A stretch of 64,000 nt of DNA from Blautia argi (GTDB lineage: Bacteria > Bacillota > Clostridia > Lachnospirales > Lachnospiraceae). Shown here one piece after another: positions 29,400-38,376 of this stretch. Where the stretch lies: assembly GCF_003287895.1 (NCBI RefSeq), contig NZ_CP030280.1:1805501-1869500 (forward strand), given 5' to 3'. The notes beneath the pieces were generated by a model that was not told where the DNA came from, did not search any database, and saw only the letters and a program-made list of their open reading frames with translations. A program made the translations under genes and the position numbers. Every line of letters begins with the position of its first letter. Position 1 is the stretch's first letter.

Positions 29400-30497
29400 A
29401 TGAAAAAAGAAGGTCAGATACGGATTCCTTCCGGATGTGCCATTGCAGCTATGATTTCCAGAAAAGGGAAAAGAATATCCGGGGAAAGCATTACCAATGC
29501 AATGAAACCTATGCACGACCGTTCCAATGGTTTAGGGGGCGGCTTTGCCGGTTACGGAATTTATCCAGAGTATAAAGATTTTTATGCATTTCATATGTTT
29601 TTTGACAGCAGGGCTACCAGAAAAGAATGTGAGGTATTTTTAAAGGAGCGATTTGAAATCGTACAATCGGAAATCATTCCCACCCGGAAAATACCGGAGA
29701 TCACAGATGAGCCTATTATTTGGAGATATTTTGTGGCTCCCTTAAAGTCCCTTCTCACATCCATGCAGCTGGATGAAAAGGAATATGTGGTACGCACGGT
29801 GATGAAGATCAATACCGAGATGCCCGGAGCCTATGTCTTTTCCAGTGGAAAAAATATGGGAACCTTTAAGGCAGTTGGTTATCCGGAGGACATTGGTGTT
29901 TTCTATAAATTAGATGAATACCAGGGATATTCCTGGACTGCTCACGGTCGGTACCCTACCAACACTCCAGGCTGGTGGGGAGGAGCACATCCCTTTACTC
30001 TTCTGGATTCTTCTGTTGTACATAACGGAGAGATTTCTTCCTATGATGCCAACCGCCGATTCATGGAAATGTTTGGATATAAGTGTACTCTTCAAACGGA
30101 TACAGAAGTCATTACGTATATTTTAGATTACCTGCTCCGCCGGCAAAGTCTGACTCTTGGAGAAGCCTCCAGCGTCATTGCTGCTCCGTTTTGGAGTACC
30201 ATTGCATCAAAAGCTGATCTGGAAGACCAGAAAAAACATACCTACTTAAGAACAATGTTTCCAAGCCTTCTGATCACCGGACCATTTTCCATTGTCTTTG
30301 GCTTTAACGGCGGACTGATGGCACTCAATGACCGACTAAAACTTCGCTCTATGGTTGTAGGAGAAAAAGAAGATATGGTTTATATTGCCAGTGAAGAAAC
30401 CGCTATCCGTGCCATGGAGCCGGATGCTGAAAATATCTGGGCTCCTGCCGGCGGAGAGCCGGTTATTATAACAGTAAAGGATGGTGTTTTAGTATGA
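29400..30497 (+). CDS. glutamate synthase, glutamine amidotransferase subunit
   Basis: 365 residues, a class II (Ntn) amidotransferase equivalent to the N-terminal domain of GltB but encoded separately, as in archaeal-type split glutamate synthases. The nucleophile Cys13 (IPSGCAIAAMI) would be exposed by removal of a 12-residue propeptide. Other signatures: WTAHGRYPTNTPGW, SVVHNGEISSYDANRRF, TDTEVITYILDYL and IASEETAIRAM. It releases ammonia from glutamine for the FMN synthase subunit. Its stop overlaps the start of the next gene by 4 bp. A GGAAGGG lies about 15 bp before the ATG. Confidence 0.9.
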   Translation: MKKEGQIRIPSGCAIAAMISRKGKRISGESITNAMKPMHDRSNGLGGGFAGYGIYPEYKDFYAFHMFFDSRATRKECEVFLKERFEIVQSEIIPTRKIPEITDEPIIWRYFVAPLKSLLTSMQLDEKEYVVRTVMKINTEMPGAYVFSSGKNMGTFKAVGYPEDIGVFYKLDEYQGYSWTAHGRYPTNTPGWWGGAHPFTLLDSSVVHNGEISSYDANRRFMEMFGYKCTLQTDTEVITYILDYLLRRQSLTLGEASSVIAAPFWSTIASKADLEDQKKHTYLRTMFPSLLITGPFSIVFGFNGGLMALNDRLKLRSMVVGEKEDMVYIASEETAIRAMEPDAENIWAPAGGEPVIITVKDGVLV

Positions 30498-32006
30498 GCA
30501 TTGCATTTATCTACCCGGAATTTGAAGTGATTCGAAATGAAAACCGCTGTATTTCCTGCCGGATCTGCGTCCAGCAGTGTGCGAATGGCGTACATTCCTA
30601 TAACAGTGAAACAAAGCGTATGGAATGCGACGAGAGTAAATGTGTAAACTGCCACCGCTGTGTTTCCTTCTGCCCTACCAGAGCCTTAAAAATCACCAAA
30701 AGCAACTGCTCTTTCCGTGAAAATACAAACTGGTCAGAAGGCACCATGAAAGAAATCTATAAACAGGCCAACAGCGGCGGTGTTCTGCTCTCTCTTCCAT
30801 GGGAAATCCCAACCCTCTCCCCGTTTATTGGGACCGTATTTTAATCAATGCTTCCCAGGTGACCAATCCTCCCATTGACCCTCTGCGGGAGCCTATGGAA
30901 ACCAAAGTTTATCTCGGAAAAAAACCAGAGCAGGTACATCGGCTTGCAGACGGAACTTTAGACTGTACACTTCCTCCTCAATTGGAACTGTCTATGCCTG
31001 TGATGTTTTCTGCTATGAGCTATGGCTCCATCAGTTATAATGCACACAAATCTCTGGCACTTGCAGCAACGGAACTTGGAATTCTTTATAATACCGGAGA
31101 AGGGGGGCTTCACGAAGATTTTTATTGTTATGGAGAAAACACCATTGTCCAGGTAGCATCCGGACGCTTTGGCGTCCATGAAGCATATTTAAATGCAGGC
31201 GCCGGTATTGAAATCAAAATGGGTCAGGGAGCAAAACCGGGAATTGGAGGCCATCTTCCAGGAACAAAGATTGTAGGAGACGTATCTCGCACAAGAATGA
31301 TTCCGGAGGGATCTGATGCCATCTCCCCGGCGCCTCACCATGATATCTATTCCATTGAAGATCTGCGGCAACTGGTCTACTCTCTGAAAGAAGCTACCGA
31401 ATATAAAAAACCAATTATTGTAAAAGTTGCAGCTGTCCACAATATATTGCAGCAATTGCCAGTGGAATCGCCCGTAGCGGCGCTGATATCATTGCCATTG
31501 ACGGGTTTCGAGGCGGCACTGGAGCAGCGCCTACCAGAATCCGTGATAATGTGGGAATTCCAATAGAACTTGCACTCGCAGCAGTAGATCAAAGGCTTCG
31601 TGATGAAGGAATCCGCAACCAAGTTTCGCTTGTAGTAGGAGGCAGCATTCGCAGCGCTTCTGATGTGGTAAAAGCAATTGCTCTTGGAGCAGATGCATGC
31701 TATATTGCAACAGCTGCTCTTCTGGCTCTGGGATGCCATCTCTGCCGTACTTGTCAGAGTGGTATCTGCAACTGGGGAATTGCCACACAGCGTCCGGAGC
31801 TGGTGAAAAGACTGAATCCGGAAACAGGAAGCCAGCGACTTGTGAATCTAATGACAGCATGGAAGCATGAGATTAAAGAACTCATGGGCGGCATGGGAAT
31901 CAACTCCATAGAGGCTTTGCGTGGAAACCGCCTGATGCTGCGCGGCATTGGATTAACAAAAAAAGAACTTGAGATACTTGGTATCTCTCATGCAGGAGAA
32001 TGCTAA
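30494..32006 (+). pseudogene. gltB: glutamate synthase ferredoxin/FMN domain subunit, two frameshifts
   Basis: The N-terminal part has two 4Fe-4S motifs (CISCRICVQQC, CVNCHRCVSFCP) and should continue into the FMN-binding glutamate synthase barrel (MGNPNPLPVYWDR, PIDPLREPMET, GIGGHLPG, VVGGSIRSASD, GADACYIATA, CHLCRTCQSGICNWGIATQ). Three frames are needed. Removing CT from the CTCTCTCT run at 30788-30795 restores GGVLLSSMGN; removing AT from ATATAT at 31442-31447 restores HNIAAIASGIARSGADIIAIDGFRGG across the junction. The intact protein would be about 500 residues and transfer ammonia to 2-oxoglutarate. Two dinucleotide expansions in one gene suggest sequencing slippage or a mutator history. 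Confidence 0.88.
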
Positions 32007-32095
32007 CCTATTGTTACTGTTAATATTTAAAAGTTAAGAGGAAATAACATTGGGCTTAGAAAAGAGTAAACAATTACTGGGAGATGTGGTATAAT

Positions 32096-32818
32096 ATGAA
32101 AATCATAGATGCAACAAATTTAGATTACAAAGCTGTAAATGAAGAATTACGCAAGACCAACAGTGACTGCACTATCGAAGGTTGCTGCGGCCAGAGATTT
32201 ATCGCTGCAGGTATGTCCGGGAAAAATATTACAATCCATGGTGTTCCGGGAAATGCACTGGGTGCATACTTAAACAATGCAAATATTACCGTAAACTCCA
32301 ATGCACAGGACGCAATAGGAGACACTATGAATGAGGGAAAGATACTGATTCATGGTAATATTGGCGATGCGGCCGGATATGCTATGCGTGGAGGCAAAAT
32401 CTATGTCCAAGGCAATGCAGGATACCGTGCTGGAATTCATATGAAAGCGTATAAAGAAAAGATTCCTGTTATGATCATCGGTGGATATGCCGGAAGCTTC
32501 CTTGGTGAATATCAGGCTGGTGGCATCATCATAGTACTTGGTCTTCACACAAACAATAAACAAATTGTAGGTAATTTCCCATGTACCGGAATGCATGGCG
32601 GCAAAATGTTTTTGCGCGGCGACTGTAAGGATATCCTCTTTCCGGCACAAGTAACTGCCAGATGTGCAACCCCTGATGATTTAGCTGAAATACGCAAATA
32701 TCTGTCCGAATACTGTACAGATTTCGGATATTCTGTGAAAAAACTATTATCTGCTCCTTTTACAGTCATTACACCAGACAGTAACAATCCATATAAACAA
32801 ATGTATGTAGCAAATTAG
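32096..32818 (+). CDS. glutamate synthase GXGXG (GltB C-terminal domain) subunit
   Basis: 240 residues forming the beta-helix GXGXG domain found at the C-terminus of large glutamate synthases and in archaeal-type systems as a separate protein. Repeats such as GNIGDAAGYAMRGG, GNAGYRAGIHM and GGYAGSFLGEYQAGG are visible. It is structural, holding the channel between glutaminase and synthase domains. The ATG at 32096 is preferred over 32084. Its upstream region is odd: a 14-codon frame starting TTG at 32051 after AGAGG ends in a TAA right before this ATG, and the same bases form TGGTATAAT, an extended -10-like sequence. The gene is 16 bp before glnA. Confidence 0.85.
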   Translation: MKIIDATNLDYKAVNEELRKTNSDCTIEGCCGQRFIAAGMSGKNITIHGVPGNALGAYLNNANITVNSNAQDAIGDTMNEGKILIHGNIGDAAGYAMRGGKIYVQGNAGYRAGIHMKAYKEKIPVMIIGGYAGSFLGEYQAGGIIIVLGLHTNNKQIVGNFPCTGMHGGKMFLRGDCKDILFPAQVTARCATPDDLAEIRKYLSEYCTDFGYSVKKLLSAPFTVITPDSNNPYKQMYVAN

Positions 32819-32834
32819 AAAGTAGGTGGTTTTT

Positions 32835-34046
32835 ATGAAATATTCCAAAGAAGAGGTAATACAATATGTGCTGGAAGAAGATGTAAAATTCATCCGTCTC
32901 TCCTTTTGTGATGTGTTTGGCAAACAGAAAAACATCTCCATTATGCCTGAGGAACTTCCTCGCGCTTTTGAATTTGGAATTGCCATTGATGCATCTGCCA
33001 TCGCAGGATTTGGCGATGAAAACCATTCCGATCTGTTTCTCCATCCGGATGCAGACACACTTGCACCTCTTCCATGGAGACCAGAACATGGGCGTGTGGT
33101 ACGAATGTATTGCAACATTACCCATCCAGACGGCAAAACCTTTGAATGTGATACCCGTTCTATTCTGAGAAAAGCAGTTCAGGATGCACAGGATTTAGGA
33201 TATCAGTTCTTCTTTGGTGCTGAACAGGAATTTTATCTATTTACTCTGGATGATAATGGAAACCCAACGAAAAAACCCTATGATAACGCTGGCTACATGG
33301 ATATTGCTCCGGAAGACAAAGGTGAAAATATCCGACGTGAAGTATGTCTTACCCTTGAACAAATGGGAATACAGCCGGAAAGCTCTCATCACGAAGAAGG
33401 TCCGGGACAAAACGAAATTGATTTTCGCTACTCCGCTCCACTGACTGCGGCAGACAATGCCATGACCTTCCAAACTGTTGTGAAAACAATAGCCAATCGC
33501 AACGGCCTTTTTGCTGACTTTAGTCCAAAACCGCTAAAAGATAAGCCCGGAAATGGGTTTCATATTAATATATCTGTAAAATCTTCTGATAATACAGATA
33601 ATACCAATTATATGATTGCTGCTATTCTGGATAAGATTTCCGATATAACCGTATTTTTAAACCCAACGGAAAATTCTTATCAACGTTTTGGCACTAATAA
33701 AGCTCCAGGATATATTTCCTGGTCCAGTGAGAATCGTTCTCAGCTTGTCAGGGTTCCTGCTGCTGTAGGTAAATATCAACGTGTAGAGCTTCGTTCTCCA
33801 GATCCATCCGCAAATACTTATCTGGCATTTGCCCTGCTAATTTATGCAATTCTGGATGGTATCCAGAATAAACTAGAACTAGCACGCCCGGCTGATATAA
33901 ACCTGTATAAATCAGATGCTGATGTTCTTGCAAAATTTGAACAATTGCCTGGCGATTTCAAATCCGCATGCGCTTTGGCCGTAAATAGCAAGTTTATTAA
34001 AAAATATATACCAGATGCTATATTAGATATTTATTGCAATAAATAA
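32835..34046 (+). CDS. glnA: type I glutamine synthetase, short form
   Basis: 403 residues against about 440 for typical GSI-alpha. Visible GSI motifs: FIRLSFCDVFGK, GAEQEFYLF, SHHEEGPGQNEIDF, GNGFHINISV (where typical GSI has GSGMHINMS), ENRSQLVRVPAA and RVELRSPDPSANTYLA. The usual C-terminal tail including the adenylylation region is absent, so covalent control is not expected. It should form glutamine from glutamate and ammonia, giving the locus two different glutamine synthetases. ATG 32835 is preferred over an upstream GTG by its AGGTGG spacing. It is 16 bp after the GXGXG subunit and 31 bp before the ANTAR regulator. Confidence 0.88.
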   Translation: MKYSKEEVIQYVLEEDVKFIRLSFCDVFGKQKNISIMPEELPRAFEFGIAIDASAIAGFGDENHSDLFLHPDADTLAPLPWRPEHGRVVRMYCNITHPDGKTFECDTRSILRKAVQDAQDLGYQFFFGAEQEFYLFTLDDNGNPTKKPYDNAGYMDIAPEDKGENIRREVCLTLEQMGIQPESSHHEEGPGQNEIDFRYSAPLTAADNAMTFQTVVKTIANRNGLFADFSPKPLKDKPGNGFHINISVKSSDNTDNTNYMIAAILDKISDITVFLNPTENSYQRFGTNKAPGYISWSSENRSQLVRVPAAVGKYQRVELRSPDPSANTYLAFALLIYAILDGIQNKLELARPADINLYKSDADVLAKFEQLPGDFKSACALAVNSKFIKKYIPDAILDIYCNK

Positions 34047-34077
34047 TTAAAACCAACGAAAAAGGAGGAGGTGTCAA

Positions 34078-34662
34078 ATGAGTTTAAGAGAACGCTTTTA
34101 CAGTATACTCATCGTGTCTGCAACAGATAGCTTCACCTCTGCCTTTGCTGACCTGCTCCCTGAAACAAGATACTACCCTGTCCATTCTGTTACAAGTGTC
34201 AGTGCTGCCAAACAAACGCTTGCTGAAAAAACATTTGATTTTGTTATCATCAACGCTCCACTACATGATGATGTGGGTATTCGTTTTGCGATTGACACTT
34301 GTACCACAAAACTGTCCGTTGTGTTACTTTTAGTAAAAAGTGATATCCATGCTGATATCCACGATAAGGTTGCTGAATATGGCGTTTTTACTCTGCCAAA
34401 ACCAATTTCAAAGCTAACCATATTACATGCCCTCGATTGGATGGAAAGTGCCAGAGAACGGCTGAGACAATTAGAAAAGAAGTCTCTGTCTATTGAGGAA
34501 AAAATGGTTGAAATCCGTCTGGTCAATAAGGCAAAATGGCTTTTAATCAGCGAACTGTCCATGAGTGAACCTGATGCTCATCATTACATAGAAAAACAGG
34601 CAATGAATCGCTGTATTGCAAAACGAACCATTGCCGAAGAAATTATTAAAACTTATTCCTAA
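34078..34662 (+). CDS. ANTAR-domain response regulator with degenerate receiver
   Basis: 194 residues. The N-terminal half is a receiver-like fold, but the position of the phospho-Asp is occupied by Asn (FVIINAPLHDD), while the conserved Lys-Pro remains (LPKPIS). A coiled linker (ESARERLRQLEKK) leads to an ANTAR domain (KMVEIRLVNKAKWLLISELSMSEPDAHHYIEKQAMN). ANTAR proteins bind RNA hairpin pairs and prevent transcription termination; such regulators control nitrogen genes in Firmicutes. AGGAGG precedes the ATG. As last gene of the GOGAT-glnA operon it is a good candidate to act on the leader hairpins at 29,052-29,367, although I could not identify the classical dual hexaloop there. Confidence 0.88.
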   Translation: MSLRERFYSILIVSATDSFTSAFADLLPETRYYPVHSVTSVSAAKQTLAEKTFDFVIINAPLHDDVGIRFAIDTCTTKLSVVLLLVKSDIHADIHDKVAEYGVFTLPKPISKLTILHALDWMESARERLRQLEKKSLSIEEKMVEIRLVNKAKWLLISELSMSEPDAHHYIEKQAMNRCIAKRTIAEEIIKTYS

Positions 34663-34710
34663 TCCTCTTACCAATTTGTCAAGCAATATGCAAAATTGTT
34701 TTGAATCTTT

Positions 34711-34733
34711 ATAGCGGTCAAATTGACCGCTAT
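34711..34733 (+). repeat. perfect palindrome after the nitrogen operon
   Basis: ATAGCGGTC and GACCGCTAT flank AAATT, a 9-bp stem with 5-nt loop (11 bp if counted as a palindrome). There is no real T tract after it. It may be a weak terminator for the nitrogen operon or an operator of the following LysR remnant. The rest of 34,663-34,759 shows nothing. Confidence 0.45.
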
Positions 34734-34759
34734 TTGGGGAAGGTTATAGACTATCTATC

Positions 34760-35044
34760 ATGAACTCACATATGCAGCGCTTCCGTGAAACCCCGGCTCA
34801 CGCTTTGAATATTGGAACGCTTCCGTTCTTATCACAATATGGATTTACTTCGCTTCTTCACCATTTTACCAATCAATACCCGAAAATTCCGCTTTCAATT
34901 CATGAAGCAGAAGAATCAGAACTGCTGTCCGGTCTATTGTCCGGTCTATTTGATTTTATTCTTGCCCGTGAAACTATGTTGGATCAGACTTGTACTGAAT
35001 TTTTCCCCATTGCCAAAGATCGACTTCTTGCGGCGCTTTTCTGA
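34760..35044 (+). pseudogene. LysR-type regulator fragment
   Basis: The frame reads ALNIGTLPFLSQYGFTSLLHHF and FPIAKDRLLAAL, the first half of a LysR substrate-binding domain. The N-terminal helix-turn-helix is missing and the frame stops where the family normally continues for another 120 residues. An adjacent frame ending at 35,229 (YCAFNDSHHQSIKLYSDD and following) is open for about 60 codons but I cannot assign it. From 35,230 to 35,360 nothing is recognisable. Confidence 0.6.
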
Positions 35045-35360
35045 TCCCCCCTCTTGGAACGTTTTGCAAACTGCCTGTTCCTGCTTTTTACTGTGCATTT
35101 AATGACAGTCATCATCAAAGCATTAAACTGTATTCTGACGATATGCTCGAAAGAAGATGTATTCACAATCTCACCTCCTTTCCGCATACGTTGAAATATA
35201 TAAACGGAAATACCGTTCATACCTTTTAGAAATACGAAAAGTGAGCATTAAAAAAGCCCACACAAAACTAATGGTTTACATGAACTAAAGTGGTAATTTA
35301 TTCAGTTCTATAATTTTAGATTTTTTAATAACTGTCGAATATTTTCCTGTTTTTACTTTT

Positions 35361-35879
35361 TTATATATCAAGCAAAAATTTTCTTCGATAGATGATATTT
35401 ACAAAGTAGTAGAAAATGAAATATACAACAATAAAGATAATACTATATTTTATCGACATTCCAAAACTGCTGACAGCACTTTGCGAATCAATATAGAGGA
35501 TTCCAGCCCACATAATTATGATTGCAAAAAGAAATGGTATCCACAATAACACTTTTTTTCTTCCTATAGTACGGTACATTTCTTTTTGAGAAAAGCCTAA
35601 TTTGTACATAGATTCATATTTCTTTTTTCTCTTTCCAAAGAGGTATAAAGTCTAAAGTAAATAAGGCTTACAGACGCAATCAGGAAAATTAAACTTACGG
35701 AAAATCCAACGAAAGTACATAATTTCCTCATTAAAGATTCTGTATTGTAATAATTTAATACCTTAATAAAAATAGTCAAAATCTCTTTCAAGATACGCAA
35801 GACTTCCGCTGATTATGAAAGAGGAAAGAAATACAGAAATAAGGTTTGAAAGATGTTCTTTCAAATATAGTTTAATCAT
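35361..35879 (-). pseudogene. BceB/FtsX-like ABC permease remnant
   Basis: An ATG at 35877-35879 opens MIKLYLKEHLSNLISVFLSS, a typical permease start, but the frame closes after about 36 codons. A second piece (35597-35800) has a hydrophobic helix and SLEREK, and joins the third piece (35361-35609: MYKLGFSQKEMYRTIGRKK and two more helices) if one A is restored to a run near 35,620. This resembles the first and last helices of BceB-type permeases with most of the middle deleted. Its start overlaps the stop of the upstream regulator remnant, as in bce operons; the kinase and ATPase are absent. Confidence 0.6.
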
Positions 35880-36567
35880 TTTCTTCATCTTTTATTTTCT
35901 CCAAAACATACCCTACATTTCGTATTGCTTTTATTTCAAAGGGGCATTTTAATTCTCGAAGCCTTTTTCTTGCCCTTCCTATATTCACATTTAAGGTATT
36001 TTCTTCTACAAAAACATCTGTATCCCATAGGAGTTGTAATAATTCATTTCGCTTTACAGGAGTTGGGTATGCCCGGATCAAGCATTCCAAAATGTCTTTT
36101 TCGTTAATGCTATGGTATGTTCCAAATATTCTAATTTTAGCGTTTCTGTATTTAGAACCACATGGTCTAATTCTACAGTTTTTCTTTCCTGCAAAGCATA
36201 CTCCCCATAAATTCTTCTTAAATGGGCATTGATTTTAGCAGTCACTACATCATAGGAAAATGGTTGCGTCAAGTAATCATCGCCACCACATTCGATTGCA
36301 TATATCTGGTCTAAGTCCATGTTTCGTGCTGATAGAAAAATAACTGGAATCATGCTATGCCGACGAATTTTTTACACCAAAAGAAACCGTCATAACATGG
36401 TAAATTTATATCCAGTAACACCAGTTGTAATTGATGATTTAAAACTTGTTCAGCAACATTGGTAAAGTCACTACATACCCATATTGCAAATCCGTACTTT
36501 TTCAAATGCTCACTCAATAATTCTGCTATTTATATCATCTTCCAACAATACCAATTTTATATTGCAT
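35872..36567 (-). pseudogene. BceR-like OmpR family response regulator, multiple frameshifts
   Basis: The ATG at 36565-36567 opens a receiver (MQYKI, then VLLEDD in the next frame), followed in other frames by EHLKKYGFAIWV, LVLLDINLPCYDGFFWC, MIPVIFLSARNMD, GGDDYLTQPF and a winged-helix domain (NELLQLLWDTDVFVEENTLNVNI, RNVGYVLEKI). At least four indels are needed, among them short A runs near 36,090 and 36,372. The decay, next to a gutted permease, suggests a dead antimicrobial-peptide sensing module, though part of the damage may be sequence error. Confidence 0.7.
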
Positions 36568-36624
36568 AAAAATATCGTCCTTTCTTTTGATACCTCTATC
36601 CTTTTGGCAAAGATAGCTTCGAAA

Positions 36625-36651
36625 GAAGACGCCCCACAAAGGAGCGCCTTC
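36625..36651 (-). terminator. hairpin after the cytidylate kinase-like gene
   Basis: On the minus strand GAAGGCGCTCC pairs with GGGGCGTCTTC (11 bp with two wobbles, 5-nt loop). Only a short T-rich tail follows. It lies about 30 bp downstream of the kinase-like gene. Confidence 0.5.
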
Positions 36652-36679
36652 CAAGAATCTTGATTTTTGCATCAATCCC

Positions 36680-37312
36680 TTATTTTATCACTCGTTTCTT
36701 AATTTCCAGCATTTTCTTAATCATTTCCACACAGCCGTCAATTCCCAAAACAGAACTGTTCAAACAAAGGTCATAGCTGTCCGCATCTGCCCATTTCTTA
36801 CTGGTATAATAATTATAATAGCTGGCTCTCTGCTTATCCGTTTTGTGAATTTTATCCTTTGCCGCTGCATCAGAAAGATTATATTTATCTGCAATTCTGC
36901 GGATGCGTTTGTCCATATCTCCATGAACAAAGACACTGAAGGCTCCCTCAAAATCAGATAATGCATAATCCGCACAACGTCCTACCATAACACAGGACTC
37001 CTCTTGTGCCAGTTTCTTAATGGTGTCAAACTGTGCCAGAAAAACTTTGTGATTAATGGGCATATCTGCAAAGGCTGCGGAAGAATAACCAAAAGAATAA
37101 GTATCCATAACCAGGGAATATAAAAAACTGCTTGTAGGCTTTTCATCATGATGCTCAAACAACTCCTGACATATACCGCTGTCCTTGGCTGCACGGTCCA
37201 ACAGCTCCTTATCATAGCACTTGATACCTAAATCCTGTGCTAGCTTCATACCGATTTCCCGTCCTCCACTTCCATATTGACGTCCGATTGTTATAACTGT
37301 ATTTGCTGCCAT
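36680..37312 (-). CDS. cytidylate kinase-like family protein
   Basis: 210 residues, a P-loop kinase of the cytidylate-kinase-like family common in Clostridia. The N-terminal ITIGRQYGSGGREIGMKLA is the nucleotide-binding loop; VMVGRCADYAL, RIRRIADKYNLS, TDKQRASYYNYYTSKKW and YDLCLNSSVLGID follow. The exact substrate is unknown. The ATG at 37310-37312 is chosen over one 6 bp upstream because GAGGAG then has normal spacing. It appears monocistronic; a TATAAT lies about 45 bp upstream without a good -35. The gap 37,313-37,456 otherwise holds only a 6-bp stem-loop at 37,441-37,456 near the rluD stop. Confidence 0.85.
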   Translation of the reverse strand: MAANTVITIGRQYGSGGREIGMKLAQDLGIKCYDKELLDRAAKDSGICQELFEHHDEKPTSSFLYSLVMDTYSFGYSSAAFADMPINHKVFLAQFDTIKKLAQEESCVMVGRCADYALSDFEGAFSVFVHGDMDKRIRRIADKYNLSDAAAKDKIHKTDKQRASYYNYYTSKKWADADSYDLCLNSSVLGIDGCVEMIKKMLEIKKRVIK

Positions 37313-37456
37313 AACCATACACTCCTCTCCTGAAATTTCATATCTTGTATTCATTATAATCTATTTTGGAGGAAATGTATATATAATTTAGGAATTTAAA
37401 GGGATTTTTTCATATATTCACCGATAATTTAAAAGTAACAAGATAAGATTATCTTT

Positions 37457-38371
37457 TTACCGCAGCTTTTTCAATAACTGCTCAAAATACTCCGGCAAAG
37501 GCGCCATAAATTCCATATATTCCTTTGTCACTGGGTGGAGAAATCCCAAAACCATGGCATGAAGAGTCTGTCCCTCAAGTCCTGCATAGGGACATTTCTT
37601 CGGTCCGTACAGCATATCCCCTAAAAGCGGGTGCCCGATACTACTCATATGTACGCGTATCTGATGGGTACGCCCTGTTTCAAGCTGGCACTCCACGTAG
37701 GTAAAATTTCCGAAACGTTCCAGGACACGGTAATGCGTTACCGCAGGTTTTCCATTTTTCACATGCACCGCCATTTTTTTTCGCTCTATGGGGTGTCTGC
37801 CAATATCTCCCTCTATGGTTCCTGTATCCTCCTTCAGATTTCCATGAACAATGGCCCGGTATTTACGGGTAATACTGTGAACTTTCAGTTGTTCTGCAAG
37901 ACTCTGGTGCGCCAAATCCGTTTTACATACCACAAGCGCTCCTGTAGTATCCATATCAATGCGATGGACAATTCCAGGGCGAAGAACGCCGTTAATGCCG
38001 GAAAGGTGGTCTTTACAGTGAAACATCAAAGCATTTACCAGAGTTCCTGTATAATGCCCTGCACTTGGGTGTACCACCATGCCTTTGGGCTTATTTACCA
38101 CTAACACCTGTTCATCTTCATAGAGAATGTCCAGAGGAATCTCCTCTGCCAAAATATCCGGCTCCTGACTGTCTGGAACCTGCACAGTGATTTCATCCTC
38201 ATCAGACAGCTTATAGCTGGCCTTTACCGGCTTTTCATTTACTGTAATATTCCCTTCCCGAAACTGCTTTTGCAAAAAAGAGCGGGAGTAATCCTTCATT
38301 ACTTCCGCCAGATACTTATCAATCCGTTCTCCTTCGCATACGGCATCTGCCTGCAAACAAATCTGCTTCAT
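37457..38371 (-). CDS. rluD: RluA/RluD family pseudouridine synthase
   Basis: 304 residues. An S4 RNA-binding domain (ERIDKYLAEVMKDYSRSFLQK, about 16-36) precedes the synthase domain with KPKGMVVHPSAGH and the catalytic Asp in HRIDMDTTGALVV, ending GRTHQIRVHMSSIGHPLLGD. It isomerises uridines in 23S rRNA; whether the site is that of RluD cannot be told. It starts 5 bp after lspA ends and closes the yggS-sepF-ylmH-aroB-lspA cluster. Confidence 0.92.
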   Translation of the reverse strand: MKQICLQADAVCEGERIDKYLAEVMKDYSRSFLQKQFREGNITVNEKPVKASYKLSDEDEITVQVPDSQEPDILAEEIPLDILYEDEQVLVVNKPKGMVVHPSAGHYTGTLVNALMFHCKDHLSGINGVLRPGIVHRIDMDTTGALVVCKTDLAHQSLAEQLKVHSITRKYRAIVHGNLKEDTGTIEGDIGRHPIERKKMAVHVKNGKPAVTHYRVLERFGNFTYVECQLETGRTHQIRVHMSSIGHPLLGDMLYGPKKCPYAGLEGQTLHAMVLGFLHPVTKEYMEFMAPLPEYFEQLLKKLR

Positions 38372-38376
38372 GCTCT

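Noticed and set aside
29052..29400. Classical ANTAR target (two adjacent hairpins with hexaloops having A at position 1 and G at position 4) in the nitrogen leaders
   Set aside because: The visible hairpins have 5-, 8- and 13-nt loops; I could not fold a convincing hexaloop pair. ANTAR action on these leaders is kept only as a hypothesis.
36680..37312. True cytidylate kinase (cmk)
   Set aside because: The P-loop matches the cytidylate-kinase-like family, but the CMP-binding pattern of Cmk is missing and true cmk genes usually sit near rpsA or ispH.
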